From positions 1 through 12,222 of the forward strand of contig JAKSQR010000030.1 of the NCBI GenBank assembly GCA_024404065.1: a stretch of 12,222 nt of DNA. The letters run 5' to 3'. Below, piece after piece: positions 5,504 to 12,222 of this stretch. The notes beneath the pieces are model-generated. The model saw only the letters and a program-made list of their open reading frames with translations, had not been told where the DNA came from and did not search any database. Position 1 is the stretch's first letter. Every line of letters starts with the position of its first letter. A program made the translations under genes and the position numbers. This stretch comes from Clostridia bacterium. GTDB taxonomy: Bacteria > Bacillota > Clostridia > Oscillospirales > Acutalibacteraceae.

Positions 5504-7370
5504 TTTCTTTATTCCTTTCAAGGTAGATTAAAAGTACGGAAATATCTGCGGGTGAAACGCCGCTGATACGTGAAGCCTGACCTACAGTTTCAGGTCTTAT
5601 TTTATTAAGCTTTTCAATAGCCTCAAGGCGAAGACCTGTAATATCATCATAATTGATATTCTCAGGCAAAACCTTAACCTCAAGCCTTTTAAGCTCCTGA
5701 ATCTGAGCAAGCTGACGCTTTATATAGCCCTCATACTTTATATCAATCTCAACCTGCTCAAAGATTTCATAAGGATAGTCAGGTCTTTCAGTATCAAAGG
5801 GCTCAAGTAAATCATAGGTAACATTTGGTCTTTTAAGAAGCTCTGCCATTTTACAGCCTTTTTCAAGAGGTACTGTTCCACGTGAAACAAGAGCTTCATC
5901 AAGCTCGGGAGTTTTCTTTATTGAGAGAGCCTGAACACGCTCACGCTCTTTTTCAATCAGCTGAAGCTTCTGCTGATAAAGCTGATATCTTTCTTCGCTT
6001 ATAAGACCTGCTTTGTAGCCGTAATCAGTAAGTCGGCGGTCAGCATTATCCTGACGAAGAATGAGCCTGTATTCAGAACGGCTTGTCATCATTCTGTATG
6101 GGTCGCTGCAGCCCTTTGTAGTAAGGTCATCAATAAGGGTGCCTATGTAAGATGTTGTTCTGTCTAAAATCATAGGCTCTTTGCCTTTAACCTTAAGGGC
6201 GGCGTTTACACCTGCTACAAGACCCTGAGCAGCAGCCTCCTCATATCCGCTGGAGCCGTTAAACTGACCTGCACCATAGAGTCCCTCATAGTTTTTGAAC
6301 TCAAGTGTCTGACGGAGTGAGAGGGGGTCAACACAGTCATATTCAATAGCGTAGGCTGTGCGTAAAAACTCAGCATTTTCAAGGCCTGGGATACTGTGAA
6401 CTATTTTAAGCTGTATATCCTCAGGCAATGAGGATGAAAGACCCTGAAGGTACATTTCATCTGTGTTGTAGCCGCAGGGCTCAACGAATATCTGATGTCT
6501 CTCTTTCTCAGAGAAACGAACAATTTTATCCTCTATACTGGGGCAATATCTTGGACCTACACCTTCAATTTTACCTGAGTAAAGAGGGGAGCGGTGAAGG
6601 TTATCAAGTATTACCTTTTTTGTTTCTGCGCCTGTGTATGTAACATAGCAGGGCAGCTTGTTTTCTACTTCACATATTTCTAAAAAAGAAAAATGAACAA
6701 TTCTGTCATCACCATACTGTGGCTCAAGGTTTTCAATATCCACACTGCGTTTATTAACACGCGGGGGAGTGCCTGTTTTGAATCTGCGGGTAGGCACACC
6801 TATTCTTTTAAGAGCCTTTGCAAGGTCTGTTGCAGGGAACATGCCATCAGGACCGCTCTCGTATGAGATGTCACCTATATATACCTTACCTGCAAGAAAT
6901 GTGCCGGTTGCAAGTATTACGGCTTTTGCCCTGTGAATTGCCTCAAGGCGGGTAGTAAGCACCCACTCGTCGCCGTCTTTTTCTATATCTGTAATTTCAG
7001 CCTGCCTCAGGTAAAGATTCTCTTGTTTTTCAAGGGTTTTCTTCATATATTCTGAGTAAGCACGCCTGTCAATCTGCGCCCTTAATGAGTGTACGGCAGG
7101 ACCTTTGCCAAGGTTAAGCATACGGCTCTGCAGAGTGTTTAAGTCCGCAGCTTTGCCCATTTCACCGCCAAGAGCGTCAATCTCTCTTACAAGATGTCCC
7201 TTTGATGTGCCGCCGATTGATGGATTACAGGGCATATTGCCAACCCAGTCAAGATTAACGGTAAATACTGCAGTTTTACAGCCAAGGCGTGCGGCAGCAA
7301 GCCCCGCCTCAATACCAGCGTGACCTGCACCAATTACGGCTATATCAAAATTTTCTCCGTTATACTTCAT
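5493..7370 (-). CDS. mnmG: tRNA uridine 5-carboxymethylaminomethyl modification enzyme MnmG (GidA)
   Basis: FAD-dependent subunit that works with the GTPase MnmE to install the (carboxymethyl)aminomethyl group at U34 of tRNAs reading split codon boxes. It shows the dinucleotide-binding GAGHAGIEAGLAAARLG (14-30), MPCNPSIGGTSKGHLVREID soon after, TGTPPRVNKRS, YCPSIEDKIVRF, GSSGYEEAAAQGLVAG, the DPYRMMTSRSEYRL segment, and a C-terminal domain (ISGVSPADISVLLIYL) known to contact MnmE. At 625 residues it is full length. The ATG overlaps the end of the uracil-DNA glycosylase gene by 11 bases. An AAGGAAA sequence lies about 15 bases upstream, too far for an ideal site, so coupling to the upstream gene is likely. 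It contains a perfect parS at 5874-5889, encoded through V-S-R-G-T codons. mnmE, the usual upstream partner gene, is not adjacent. Confidence 0.97.
   Translation of the reverse strand: MKYNGENFDIAVIGAGHAGIEAGLAAARLGCKTAVFTVNLDWVGNMPCNPSIGGTSKGHLVREIDALGGEMGKAADLNTLQSRMLNLGKGPAVHSLRAQIDRRAYSEYMKKTLEKQENLYLRQAEITDIEKDGDEWVLTTRLEAIHRAKAVILATGTFLAGKVYIGDISYESGPDGMFPATDLAKALKRIGVPTRRFKTGTPPRVNKRSVDIENLEPQYGDDRIVHFSFLEICEVENKLPCYVTYTGAETKKVILDNLHRSPLYSGKIEGVGPRYCPSIEDKIVRFSEKERHQIFVEPCGYNTDEMYLQGLSSSLPEDIQLKIVHSIPGLENAEFLRTAYAIEYDCVDPLSLRQTLEFKNYEGLYGAGQFNGSSGYEEAAAQGLVAGVNAALKVKGKEPMILDRTTSYIGTLIDDLTTKGCSDPYRMMTSRSEYRLILRQDNADRRLTDYGYKAGLISEERYQLYQQKLQLIEKERERVQALSIKKTPELDEALVSRGTVPLEKGCKMAELLKRPNVTYDLLEPFDTERPDYPYEIFEQVEIDIKYEGYIKRQLAQIQELKRLEVKVLPENINYDDITGLRLEAIEKLNKIRPETVGQASRISGVSPADISVLLIYLERNKENDL
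5874..5889. promoter_or_regulatory. parS site 3, inside mnmG
   Basis: A third perfect TGTTCCACGTGAAACA lies within the mnmG coding sequence, read there as GTT TCA CGT GGA ACA (Val-Ser-Arg-Gly-Thr). It is about 1.2 kb from the intergenic pair. Its exact identity to the two intergenic copies makes chance unlikely, and parS sites inside genes are known in Bacillus (for example within spo0J). Confidence 0.92.
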
Positions 7371-7938
7371 AAGTGTTTACACAAGTTTCCTTTATCTTAT
7401 CTCTTAATGCGATAAAGTCATCAAGAGCCAATGGTTTATTATTTGGATTTCTTAAAAGTGCGGCAGGGTGGAAGGTGCCCATAAATAATATGCCACCTTT
7501 TTCAATAAACTGACCGTGCTGCTGAGTAACCTTAAAATCCTTGCCTATAAGCCTTTGTGCAGAAATTCTGCCAAGGCATACTATAATTTTAGGCCTCATA
7601 AGTCTTGTCTGCTCTCTGAGCCATTCAATGCAGCAATCCATCTCCTTATCAGAGGGGTCTCTGTTTTCGGGGGGTCTGCATTTTACCATATTGGCAATAT
7701 AAATGTTTTTATCTCTGTATAAGTCAATATATTCAAGGTATTTATCAAGAAGCTGTCCGCTTCTGCCTACAAAGGGCTTGCCCTGCATATCTTCATTAGC
7801 GCCGGGGCCTTCGCCTACAAAGAGCACCTCGGCATTCTCATTGCCTACACCAAAAACCAGGTTTGTTCTTGTATTGCAAAGGTCACATCTGTGACAGTTG
7901 TAACAGTCTTTTTTAAGGGATTCCCAATCGCTATACAT
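7360..7938 (-). CDS. Uracil-DNA glycosylase, family 4 (iron-sulfur type)
   Basis: Removes uracil produced by cytosine deamination from DNA, starting base excision repair. The four iron-sulfur cysteines typical of family 4 are visible as C15 and C18 (NCHRC), C87 (NMVKCRPP) and C103 (CCIEWL). Motif 1 is GEGPGANEDMQGKPFVGRSG (42-61), corresponding to the family GE-x-PG-x-x-ED signature, and the second active-site motif is HPAALLRNP (157-165). The 192-residue length is normal. Its ATG overlaps the ribF stop as TAATG (7940-7936), and its own stop overlaps mnmG, so it is embedded in the operon. It lacks the extra features expected of the classical Ung family. The name udg would be acceptable, but no standard symbol is fixed for this family. 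Confidence 0.94.
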   Translation of the reverse strand: MYSDWESLKKDCYNCHRCDLCNTRTNLVFGVGNENAEVLFVGEGPGANEDMQGKPFVGRSGQLLDKYLEYIDLYRDKNIYIANMVKCRPPENRDPSDKEMDCCIEWLREQTRLMRPKIIVCLGRISAQRLIGKDFKVTQQHGQFIEKGGILFMGTFHPAALLRNPNNKPLALDDFIALRDKIKETCVNTYEV

Positions 7939-8834
7939 TATTTCGCCCTCTTTCCTGAAATTTCCAGTGATTTTGCGGAGTCTGATTTAATCTGCGCACC
8001 AAGTGCATCAAGGGAATCAAACTTCATTTCGCCTCTTATATATTCAAGTAATTTTACTTCTATGATTCTGCCGTATAAATCCCCATTAAAGCCCATAATA
8101 TTTGTTTCGCTGTTTATACCTTCACACTCAAATGAGGGGCGAAGACCTATATTTGTAACTGAGGGGTATTCTTTACCGTCAACTACAGTAACTGAGGCAT
8201 ATACGCCGTTTTGAGGCACTGTGAAGCCATCAGGAAAATACTGATTTATTGTGGGGTAACCCATAAGGCGACCTCTTTCGAAGCCATGCACAACCTCACT
8301 GCGGTAACAGAATTCATAGCCAAGCATTTCGTTAGCCTCAGGTATATTGCCATTCTTAATTGCCTCACGAATGCGGGTTGAGCTGATAAGCTCATTTTTA
8401 TAGGTAACGTCGGGGCAGATTTTGCACTCTGTGCCGACTTTTTCACACAGGGTGTGAATAACTTCTGATGTGCCGGCACCATTTTTGCCGAATCTGTAGT
8501 TTTTACCACAGCAAACTGCCTTTGCATTAAGCTTTTCAATAAGAATATTATCAAAAAACTCCTCAGGGCTGAGATTTTTTATATCGTCAAATGAAATATA
8601 CTCTGATTTAATGCCCATCTCACCAAGCATTTCGGCTCTGATTTCGTTTTGCAGAATTTCATCGGGAGCCTTGCCCACAAGGGAAAGCAGGGGATGGGAA
8701 TCAAATAACAGTATAACAGGAATAAGCCCACGCTCTTTATAAGAAAGAGCGCAGGTGATTACTTCTTTATGACCTTTATGTAAACCGTCAAAGCTGCCGA
8801 GGGCAACTGCGGTTGCGGGCTTATTCTGTACCAT
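7938..8834 (-). CDS. ribF: Bifunctional riboflavin kinase / FAD synthetase
   Basis: Phosphorylates riboflavin to FMN and adenylylates FMN to FAD. The N-terminal FAD synthetase nucleotidyltransferase part has GSFDGLHKGH (13-22), GKNYRFGKNGAG (110-121) and SSTRIREAI (151-159). The C-terminal riboflavin kinase domain starts near 175, with GRLMGYPTIN (188-197, the family PTxN motif), P-Q-NGVYASV (207-215), TNIGLRPSF (227-235) and DLYGRIIEVKLLEYIRGEMKF (252-272). The length of 298 fits the family. FAD made here is also the cofactor of MnmG in the same operon, though whether that link matters is speculation. It follows typA by 9 bases. No Shine-Dalgarno sequence is evident before the ATG, so reinitiation after typA is likely. 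No FMN riboswitch was seen. The stop overlaps the next gene's start. Confidence 0.95.
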   Translation of the reverse strand: MVQNKPATAVALGSFDGLHKGHKEVITCALSYKERGLIPVILLFDSHPLLSLVGKAPDEILQNEIRAEMLGEMGIKSEYISFDDIKNLSPEEFFDNILIEKLNAKAVCCGKNYRFGKNGAGTSEVIHTLCEKVGTECKICPDVTYKNELISSTRIREAIKNGNIPEANEMLGYEFCYRSEVVHGFERGRLMGYPTINQYFPDGFTVPQNGVYASVTVVDGKEYPSVTNIGLRPSFECEGINSETNIMGFNGDLYGRIIEVKLLEYIRGEMKFDSLDALGAQIKSDSAKSLEISGKRAK

Positions 8835-8843
8835 TTGCGTTAA

Positions 8844-10658
8844 TTATTTATGCTTAAACTGCTGCTTCATTCTCTGCTCTTTTGAGAGAATACGCTTACG
8901 AAGACGAAGTGAAACGGGTGTAACCTCAAGAAGCTCATCATCCTTAATGAACTCCATGCACTGCTCAAGGCTTAAATTGCTGGGGGGAACGAGCCTTAAA
9001 GCATCATCTGAGCCTGATGCACGGGTATTGGTAAGGTGCTTAAGCTTACAAACGTTACAGGTAACGTCCTCATTCTTTGCACATTCGCCTATAATCATAC
9101 CTTCATATACATCAACACCTGCACCGATGAAAAGACGACCTCTGTCCTGTGTGTTGAAAAGACCGTAGGCACTTGATACGCCTGTTTCGTGAACGATAAT
9201 TGAGCCACGTTCTCTGGTCTGAATATCACCCTTGAAGGGCTGATAGCCATCGAAGAGCTGATTCATAATACCGTTACCGTTTGTATCGGTAAGGAACTCT
9301 GAGCGGTAGCCGATAAGTCCTCTTGAAGGAATCTTAAACTCAAGGTGAGTGGAGCCGCCTTCACGGGCACCCATATTTATAAGCTCAGCTTTTCTGCCGC
9401 CTAATTTTTCAATAACTGCACCTACATACTGCTCGGGAACCTCAACAATGAGAAGCTCCATAGGCTCGTGGAGAACGCCATCAATCTCTTTAAGAATTAC
9501 CTTAGGTCTTGAAACCTGGAATTCATAGCCCTGACGGCGCATAGTTTCAATAAGAATTGAAAGGTGAAGCTCACCACGACCGCTTACCTTGAAGGTATCG
9601 GTAGAGTCTGTTTCCTCAACTCTCATACTAACGTTAGTTTCAACCTCTTTGAAAAGGCGGTCACGGATGTTACGTGATGTAACAAACTTACCCTCTTTAC
9701 CTGCAAATGGGCTGTCATTAACGATAAAGTTCATTGAAATTGTGGGCTCATCAATCTTGATGAAGGGGAGTGGGTCAATATTTTCGGGGTCGCAGAGTGT
9801 TTCACCGATATTTATGTCGGTAATACCTGAAACGCAGATGATGTCGCCTGCTTCAGCTTCTTCGCACTCAACTCTGTTAAGGCCTTCAAACTGATAAAGG
9901 CGGGAAACCTTAACATTCTGGGTAGTGCCGTCAGCTTTGCAGAGTACAGCGCTCTGATTACGCTTAACACGACCTCTCTCAATACGGCCTACACCGATTC
10001 TGCCTACATAGTCATCATAGTCAAGTGATGAGAAAAGGCACTGAAGAGGACCTTCAGGGTCACCGCCGGGAGCCTCCATGTGCTCAAGGATAGCATCAAA
10101 GAGGGGCTGCATATCGCCCTCACGTACACTTGAATCAAGGCTTGAGTAGCCATCACGTGCACTTGCGTATACAACGGGGAATTCAAGCTGGTCTTCGTCT
10201 GCACCAAGGTCAATAAAGAGGTCAAGAACCTCATCTACAACCTCATCGGGGCGTGCATTAGGTCTGTCAATCTTATTGATAACAACAAGTACCTTCTTTT
10301 TAAGGTTAAGTGCCTTTTTAAGAACGAATCTTGTCTGTGGCATACAGCCTTCAAAAGCGTCTACAAGCAGAAGAACGCCGTCAACCATCATAAGGATACG
10401 CTCAACTTCACCGCCGAAGTCTGCGTGACCCGGGGTATCAACTACGTTGATTTTAGTACCCTTATAGTGGATAGATGTGTTTTTGGAAAGGATTGTAATG
10501 CCTCTCTCACGCTCAAGGTCGTTAGAGTCCATAACTCTTTCGGCAACGGCTTCATTCTCACGGAATGTACCGCTCTGCTTAAGCATTTCGTCAACCAGTG
10601 TGGTTTTACCATGGTCAACGTGAGCAATAATTGCAATGTTTCTTAAATCTTTTGCCAT
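8844..10658 (-). CDS. typA: Ribosome-associated translational GTPase TypA/BipA
   Basis: EF-G-like GTPase that binds 70S ribosomes and supports ribosome assembly and stress or cold adaptation. GTPase motifs are complete: G1 AHVDHGKTT (12-20), G2 RGIT (52-55), G3 DTPGH (74-78), G4 NKID (128-131) and G5 SAR (166-168). A beta-barrel domain II, EF-G-like domains III and V (GRGELHLSILIETMRRQGYE and the SRGLIGYRSEFLTDTNG region), and the TypA-specific C-terminal domain ending in RKRILSKEQRMKQQFKHK follow. At 604 residues it is close to the usual 600-615. It lacks the EF-G domain IV, as expected. The ATG is preceded by a purine-rich stretch but no strong Shine-Dalgarno sequence. It is the first gene of the typA-ribF-UDG-mnmG-rsmG operon, with an extended -10 promoter in the preceding 69-base gap. 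Confidence 0.97.
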   Translation of the reverse strand: MAKDLRNIAIIAHVDHGKTTLVDEMLKQSGTFRENEAVAERVMDSNDLERERGITILSKNTSIHYKGTKINVVDTPGHADFGGEVERILMMVDGVLLLVDAFEGCMPQTRFVLKKALNLKKKVLVVINKIDRPNARPDEVVDEVLDLFIDLGADEDQLEFPVVYASARDGYSSLDSSVREGDMQPLFDAILEHMEAPGGDPEGPLQCLFSSLDYDDYVGRIGVGRIERGRVKRNQSAVLCKADGTTQNVKVSRLYQFEGLNRVECEEAEAGDIICVSGITDINIGETLCDPENIDPLPFIKIDEPTISMNFIVNDSPFAGKEGKFVTSRNIRDRLFKEVETNVSMRVEETDSTDTFKVSGRGELHLSILIETMRRQGYEFQVSRPKVILKEIDGVLHEPMELLIVEVPEQYVGAVIEKLGGRKAELINMGAREGGSTHLEFKIPSRGLIGYRSEFLTDTNGNGIMNQLFDGYQPFKGDIQTRERGSIIVHETGVSSAYGLFNTQDRGRLFIGAGVDVYEGMIIGECAKNEDVTCNVCKLKHLTNTRASGSDDALRLVPPSNLSLEQCMEFIKDDELLEVTPVSLRLRKRILSKEQRMKQQFKHK

Positions 10659-10691
10659 TGGGATTTTCTTCTTTCTCTTTCAGAATTTGAA

Positions 10692-10700
10692 ATTATATCA
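10692..10700 (-). promoter_or_regulatory. Extended -10 promoter candidate for the typA operon
   Basis: On the minus strand the sequence TGATATAAT (10700-10692) matches the extended -10 consensus TGnTATAAT exactly. No good -35 box is found 16-18 bases upstream. Transcription would start near 10685, about 27 bases before the typA ATG. Read-through from the upstream transporter gene is also possible, since no clear terminator lies between them. Confidence 0.5.
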
Positions 10701-10727
10701 ATACCGTTAAGGTAAATTTTAACCTGA

Positions 10728-12221
10728 TTATTCGCTGATTTCAGCATTTGCTCTCTCAGCTCTCTTTGCTTCAAGGTCAGCAATCATCTTATCCTTCTCT
10801 TTACCGCTGATTTTATAGAAAAGCATTGGAATTGCACAGAGGAGAAGGCTTACGCCGGGTACAACTGAAACAAGTGAGAATACTGCGAAATTCTGAGCCT
10901 TTGTAAGCTCAGTAGCAGCTGTGATTACCTCAGATGAGAGCATCTTTGAGGGCTCAAAGCCGATAATCATATACATAAGAATGATACCGCAGGTTGAAAG
11001 GGCAGAGCCGATTTTATTTACAAAGCCCTGAATTGCGGAGCCGAGTCCGTTATCACGATAGCCTGTGGTAAGCTCAATATAGTCAAGGCAGTCGCAGATA
11101 AGTGCGCCTGTGATTACGTTGATAACGCCAAGAGGAATGCAGGAGATGATGATAAATGGAATACAAACGTAAAGGTTACCACCAAACCAGCCTGCAAGGG
11201 TAGTGCCTACGGAAGCGGCTGCACCTGCAAAACAGGTGGAAATAAGCAGCTTTTTGTAGTCAACCTTCTTCATAAGGTAGGGCATAAGCAGGGTAGAGCC
11301 GAACATACCTACAATAGCACAAACCTGGAAAATGGTTTTAACTGTGGAGATACTTGCCTGAATTGCCTCAAATCTTGCAGCCTCATCAAGTGTTGCAAGG
11401 TCAGGTCCGATATAGAAGGCATAACGGGCAACGTGGATAGCAGCTGCCTGTACCATATATCTGCCACTTGAAAGTACGCCCATGCAAAGCACAAGCATAA
11501 GGGGCTTACAGGTAAACACACGCTTAAGCTGGCTCTGCTCACCAGGCTTCTTTTTGCTGATGGGGGGTACAACTCTCTCTTTGATGTGGAAGTAAGAGTT
11601 GATGTACATTACTATGCCGATAGCAACTACTGCAACGCAGATGATAAGATATTTTTTCTTTTCAAATGCGATTTTATCGGATGTATCAATAATTTTAGTA
11701 AGTGTAAAGCCTGCAACAAGGAAGAATATTTCAGGAAGTGCAGAGCCGACACTGTTTATAATTTTTGTGAAGGAGATAACTGAGCCTCTCTCACGTGAGT
11801 CAGGTGTGATTACATTGGGAATACCCCAGAAGGGAACATCAGCCATAGTGTAGCTCATACCCCAGAGGATATATACCACTGCACTGAATACCATGAGCTT
11901 TCCTGTGGAAAGATTTGGGCTTATGTACATAAGTATGGTAAGCACTGCAATGGGGGCGGAAGCGTAAAGAATGTAAGGCTTCATTTTGCCTCGCTTGGTA
12001 GTGTGTCGGTCAACATACATACCCATAAGTGGGTCGTTGATAGCATCCCATACTCTTGCAAGGAGCATAAGAAGAAGCACAAATACAAGTGGAAGCTGAA
12101 GAACATTGATGTAATAGTCACTGATGTAGCTTGACATCATGGCATAAATCATACCCTGACCGCCTGCACCAAGAGCAAACATCCATAATTCCTTTTTGCC
12201 TACAAATTTTTTCTGTTCCAT
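10728..12221 (-). CDS. MFS transporter of the GPH (glycoside-pentoside-hexuronide):cation symporter family
   Basis: Probable inner-membrane symporter taking up a sugar or glycoside with Na+ or H+, related to MelB. About twelve hydrophobic segments are spread over 497 residues. Family signatures include RVWDAINDPLMG (56-67), followed by a cytoplasmic-loop D71 and the RGKMKPYIL segment (77-85), and in the second half DCLDYIELTTGYRDNG (377-392), which corresponds to the DxxDYxExxTGxRxxG motif of the family. The C-terminal tail is charged (KEKDKMIADLEAKRAERANAE). The ATG at 12221 gives a typical N terminus (MEQKKFVGKKELWMFALGAG), but only one base precedes it in the window. Upstream signals and the possibility of a longer protein therefore cannot be judged. 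The substrate is unknown; no glycosidase or regulator is adjacent within the window. It is unrelated in function to the downstream translation operon. Confidence 0.9.
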   Translation of the reverse strand: MEQKKFVGKKELWMFALGAGGQGMIYAMMSSYISDYYINVLQLPLVFVLLLMLLARVWDAINDPLMGMYVDRHTTKRGKMKPYILYASAPIAVLTILMYISPNLSTGKLMVFSAVVYILWGMSYTMADVPFWGIPNVITPDSRERGSVISFTKIINSVGSALPEIFFLVAGFTLTKIIDTSDKIAFEKKKYLIICVAVVAIGIVMYINSYFHIKERVVPPISKKKPGEQSQLKRVFTCKPLMLVLCMGVLSSGRYMVQAAAIHVARYAFYIGPDLATLDEAARFEAIQASISTVKTIFQVCAIVGMFGSTLLMPYLMKKVDYKKLLISTCFAGAAASVGTTLAGWFGGNLYVCIPFIIISCIPLGVINVITGALICDCLDYIELTTGYRDNGLGSAIQGFVNKIGSALSTCGIILMYMIIGFEPSKMLSSEVITAATELTKAQNFAVFSLVSVVPGVSLLLCAIPMLFYKISGKEKDKMIADLEAKRAERANAEISE

Positions 12222-12222
12222 A

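Noticed and set aside
8246..8554. Open reading frame of about 100 codons overlapping ribF on the same strand
   Set aside because: It is a shadow frame inside the conserved ribF coding sequence, with no recognisable domain and no ribosome binding site of note.
9668..9684. Inverted repeat TGTTAC-GTGAT-GTAACA inside typA
   Set aside because: A single short palindrome within a well-conserved coding region with no second copy or promoter nearby; it does not match parS or the Noc site.
10701..10727. Possible terminator after the transporter gene (AGGTTAAA / ATTTACCT inverted repeat)
   Set aside because: The arms are short, AT-rich and imperfect, with no T-run following on the minus strand.
11787..11802. 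CACGTG-centred sequence in the transporter gene resembling parS
   Set aside because: It matches only 11 of 16 parS positions, against three perfect copies elsewhere, and lies in coding sequence; most likely chance.

Overview
The window looks like a piece of a chromosome from an anaerobic, moderately AT-rich Firmicute of the class Clostridia, possibly a gut Oscillospiraceae or Eubacterium type. The grounds are Clostridia-like housekeeping proteins, a Firmicutes-type SRP RNA, exact matches to the Bacillus-type parS site, Bacillus-like promoters, and TAA as the stop codon of 9 of 10 genes. The lineage below class level is inference. There are ten protein genes, nearly all on the minus strand and packed with short gaps or overlaps, and one structured RNA gene.

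Layout from left to right. (1) Positions 1-306 hold a minus-strand SRP RNA gene with a near-consensus promoter, divergent from a plus-strand AlaX-type alanyl-tRNA editing gene (307-1437). (2) A hairpin terminator at 1454-1490 separates alaX from a convergent minus-strand operon, parA (soj) - parB (spo0J) - capA-like, which runs from 4537 down to 1495. (3) The spacer 4538-4795 contains the parA promoter, two perfect parS sites and a terminator. (4) A second minus-strand operon runs from 10658 down to 4796: typA, ribF, family 4 uracil-DNA glycosylase, mnmG, rsmG. Four of its genes overlap or nearly touch, and mnmG carries a third perfect parS. (5) A GPH-family sugar:cation symporter gene fills 10728-12221 and reaches the window edge.

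How the parts work together. ParA, ParB and the three parS sites form a chromosome segregation module with its centromere sites in the same neighbourhood. This is the usual situation near the replication origin in Firmicutes, so oriC is probably close, although no cluster of DnaA boxes was seen here. mnmG and rsmG (tRNA U34 and 16S rRNA modification) are the classical partners of parAB. Their usual upstream neighbour mnmE is replaced by typA, ribF and a DNA-repair glycosylase. TypA, MnmG, RsmG, AlaX and SRP RNA all concern translation or protein targeting.

I found no CRISPR array, insertion sequence, prophage, toxin-antitoxin pair or defence island, and no frameshifted gene. I do not see a convincing undescribed system. 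The points most worth a second look are the parS cluster (including the copy inside mnmG), the capA-like gene attached to parAB, the unusual gene order around mnmG, and a competing hairpin in the SRP RNA.
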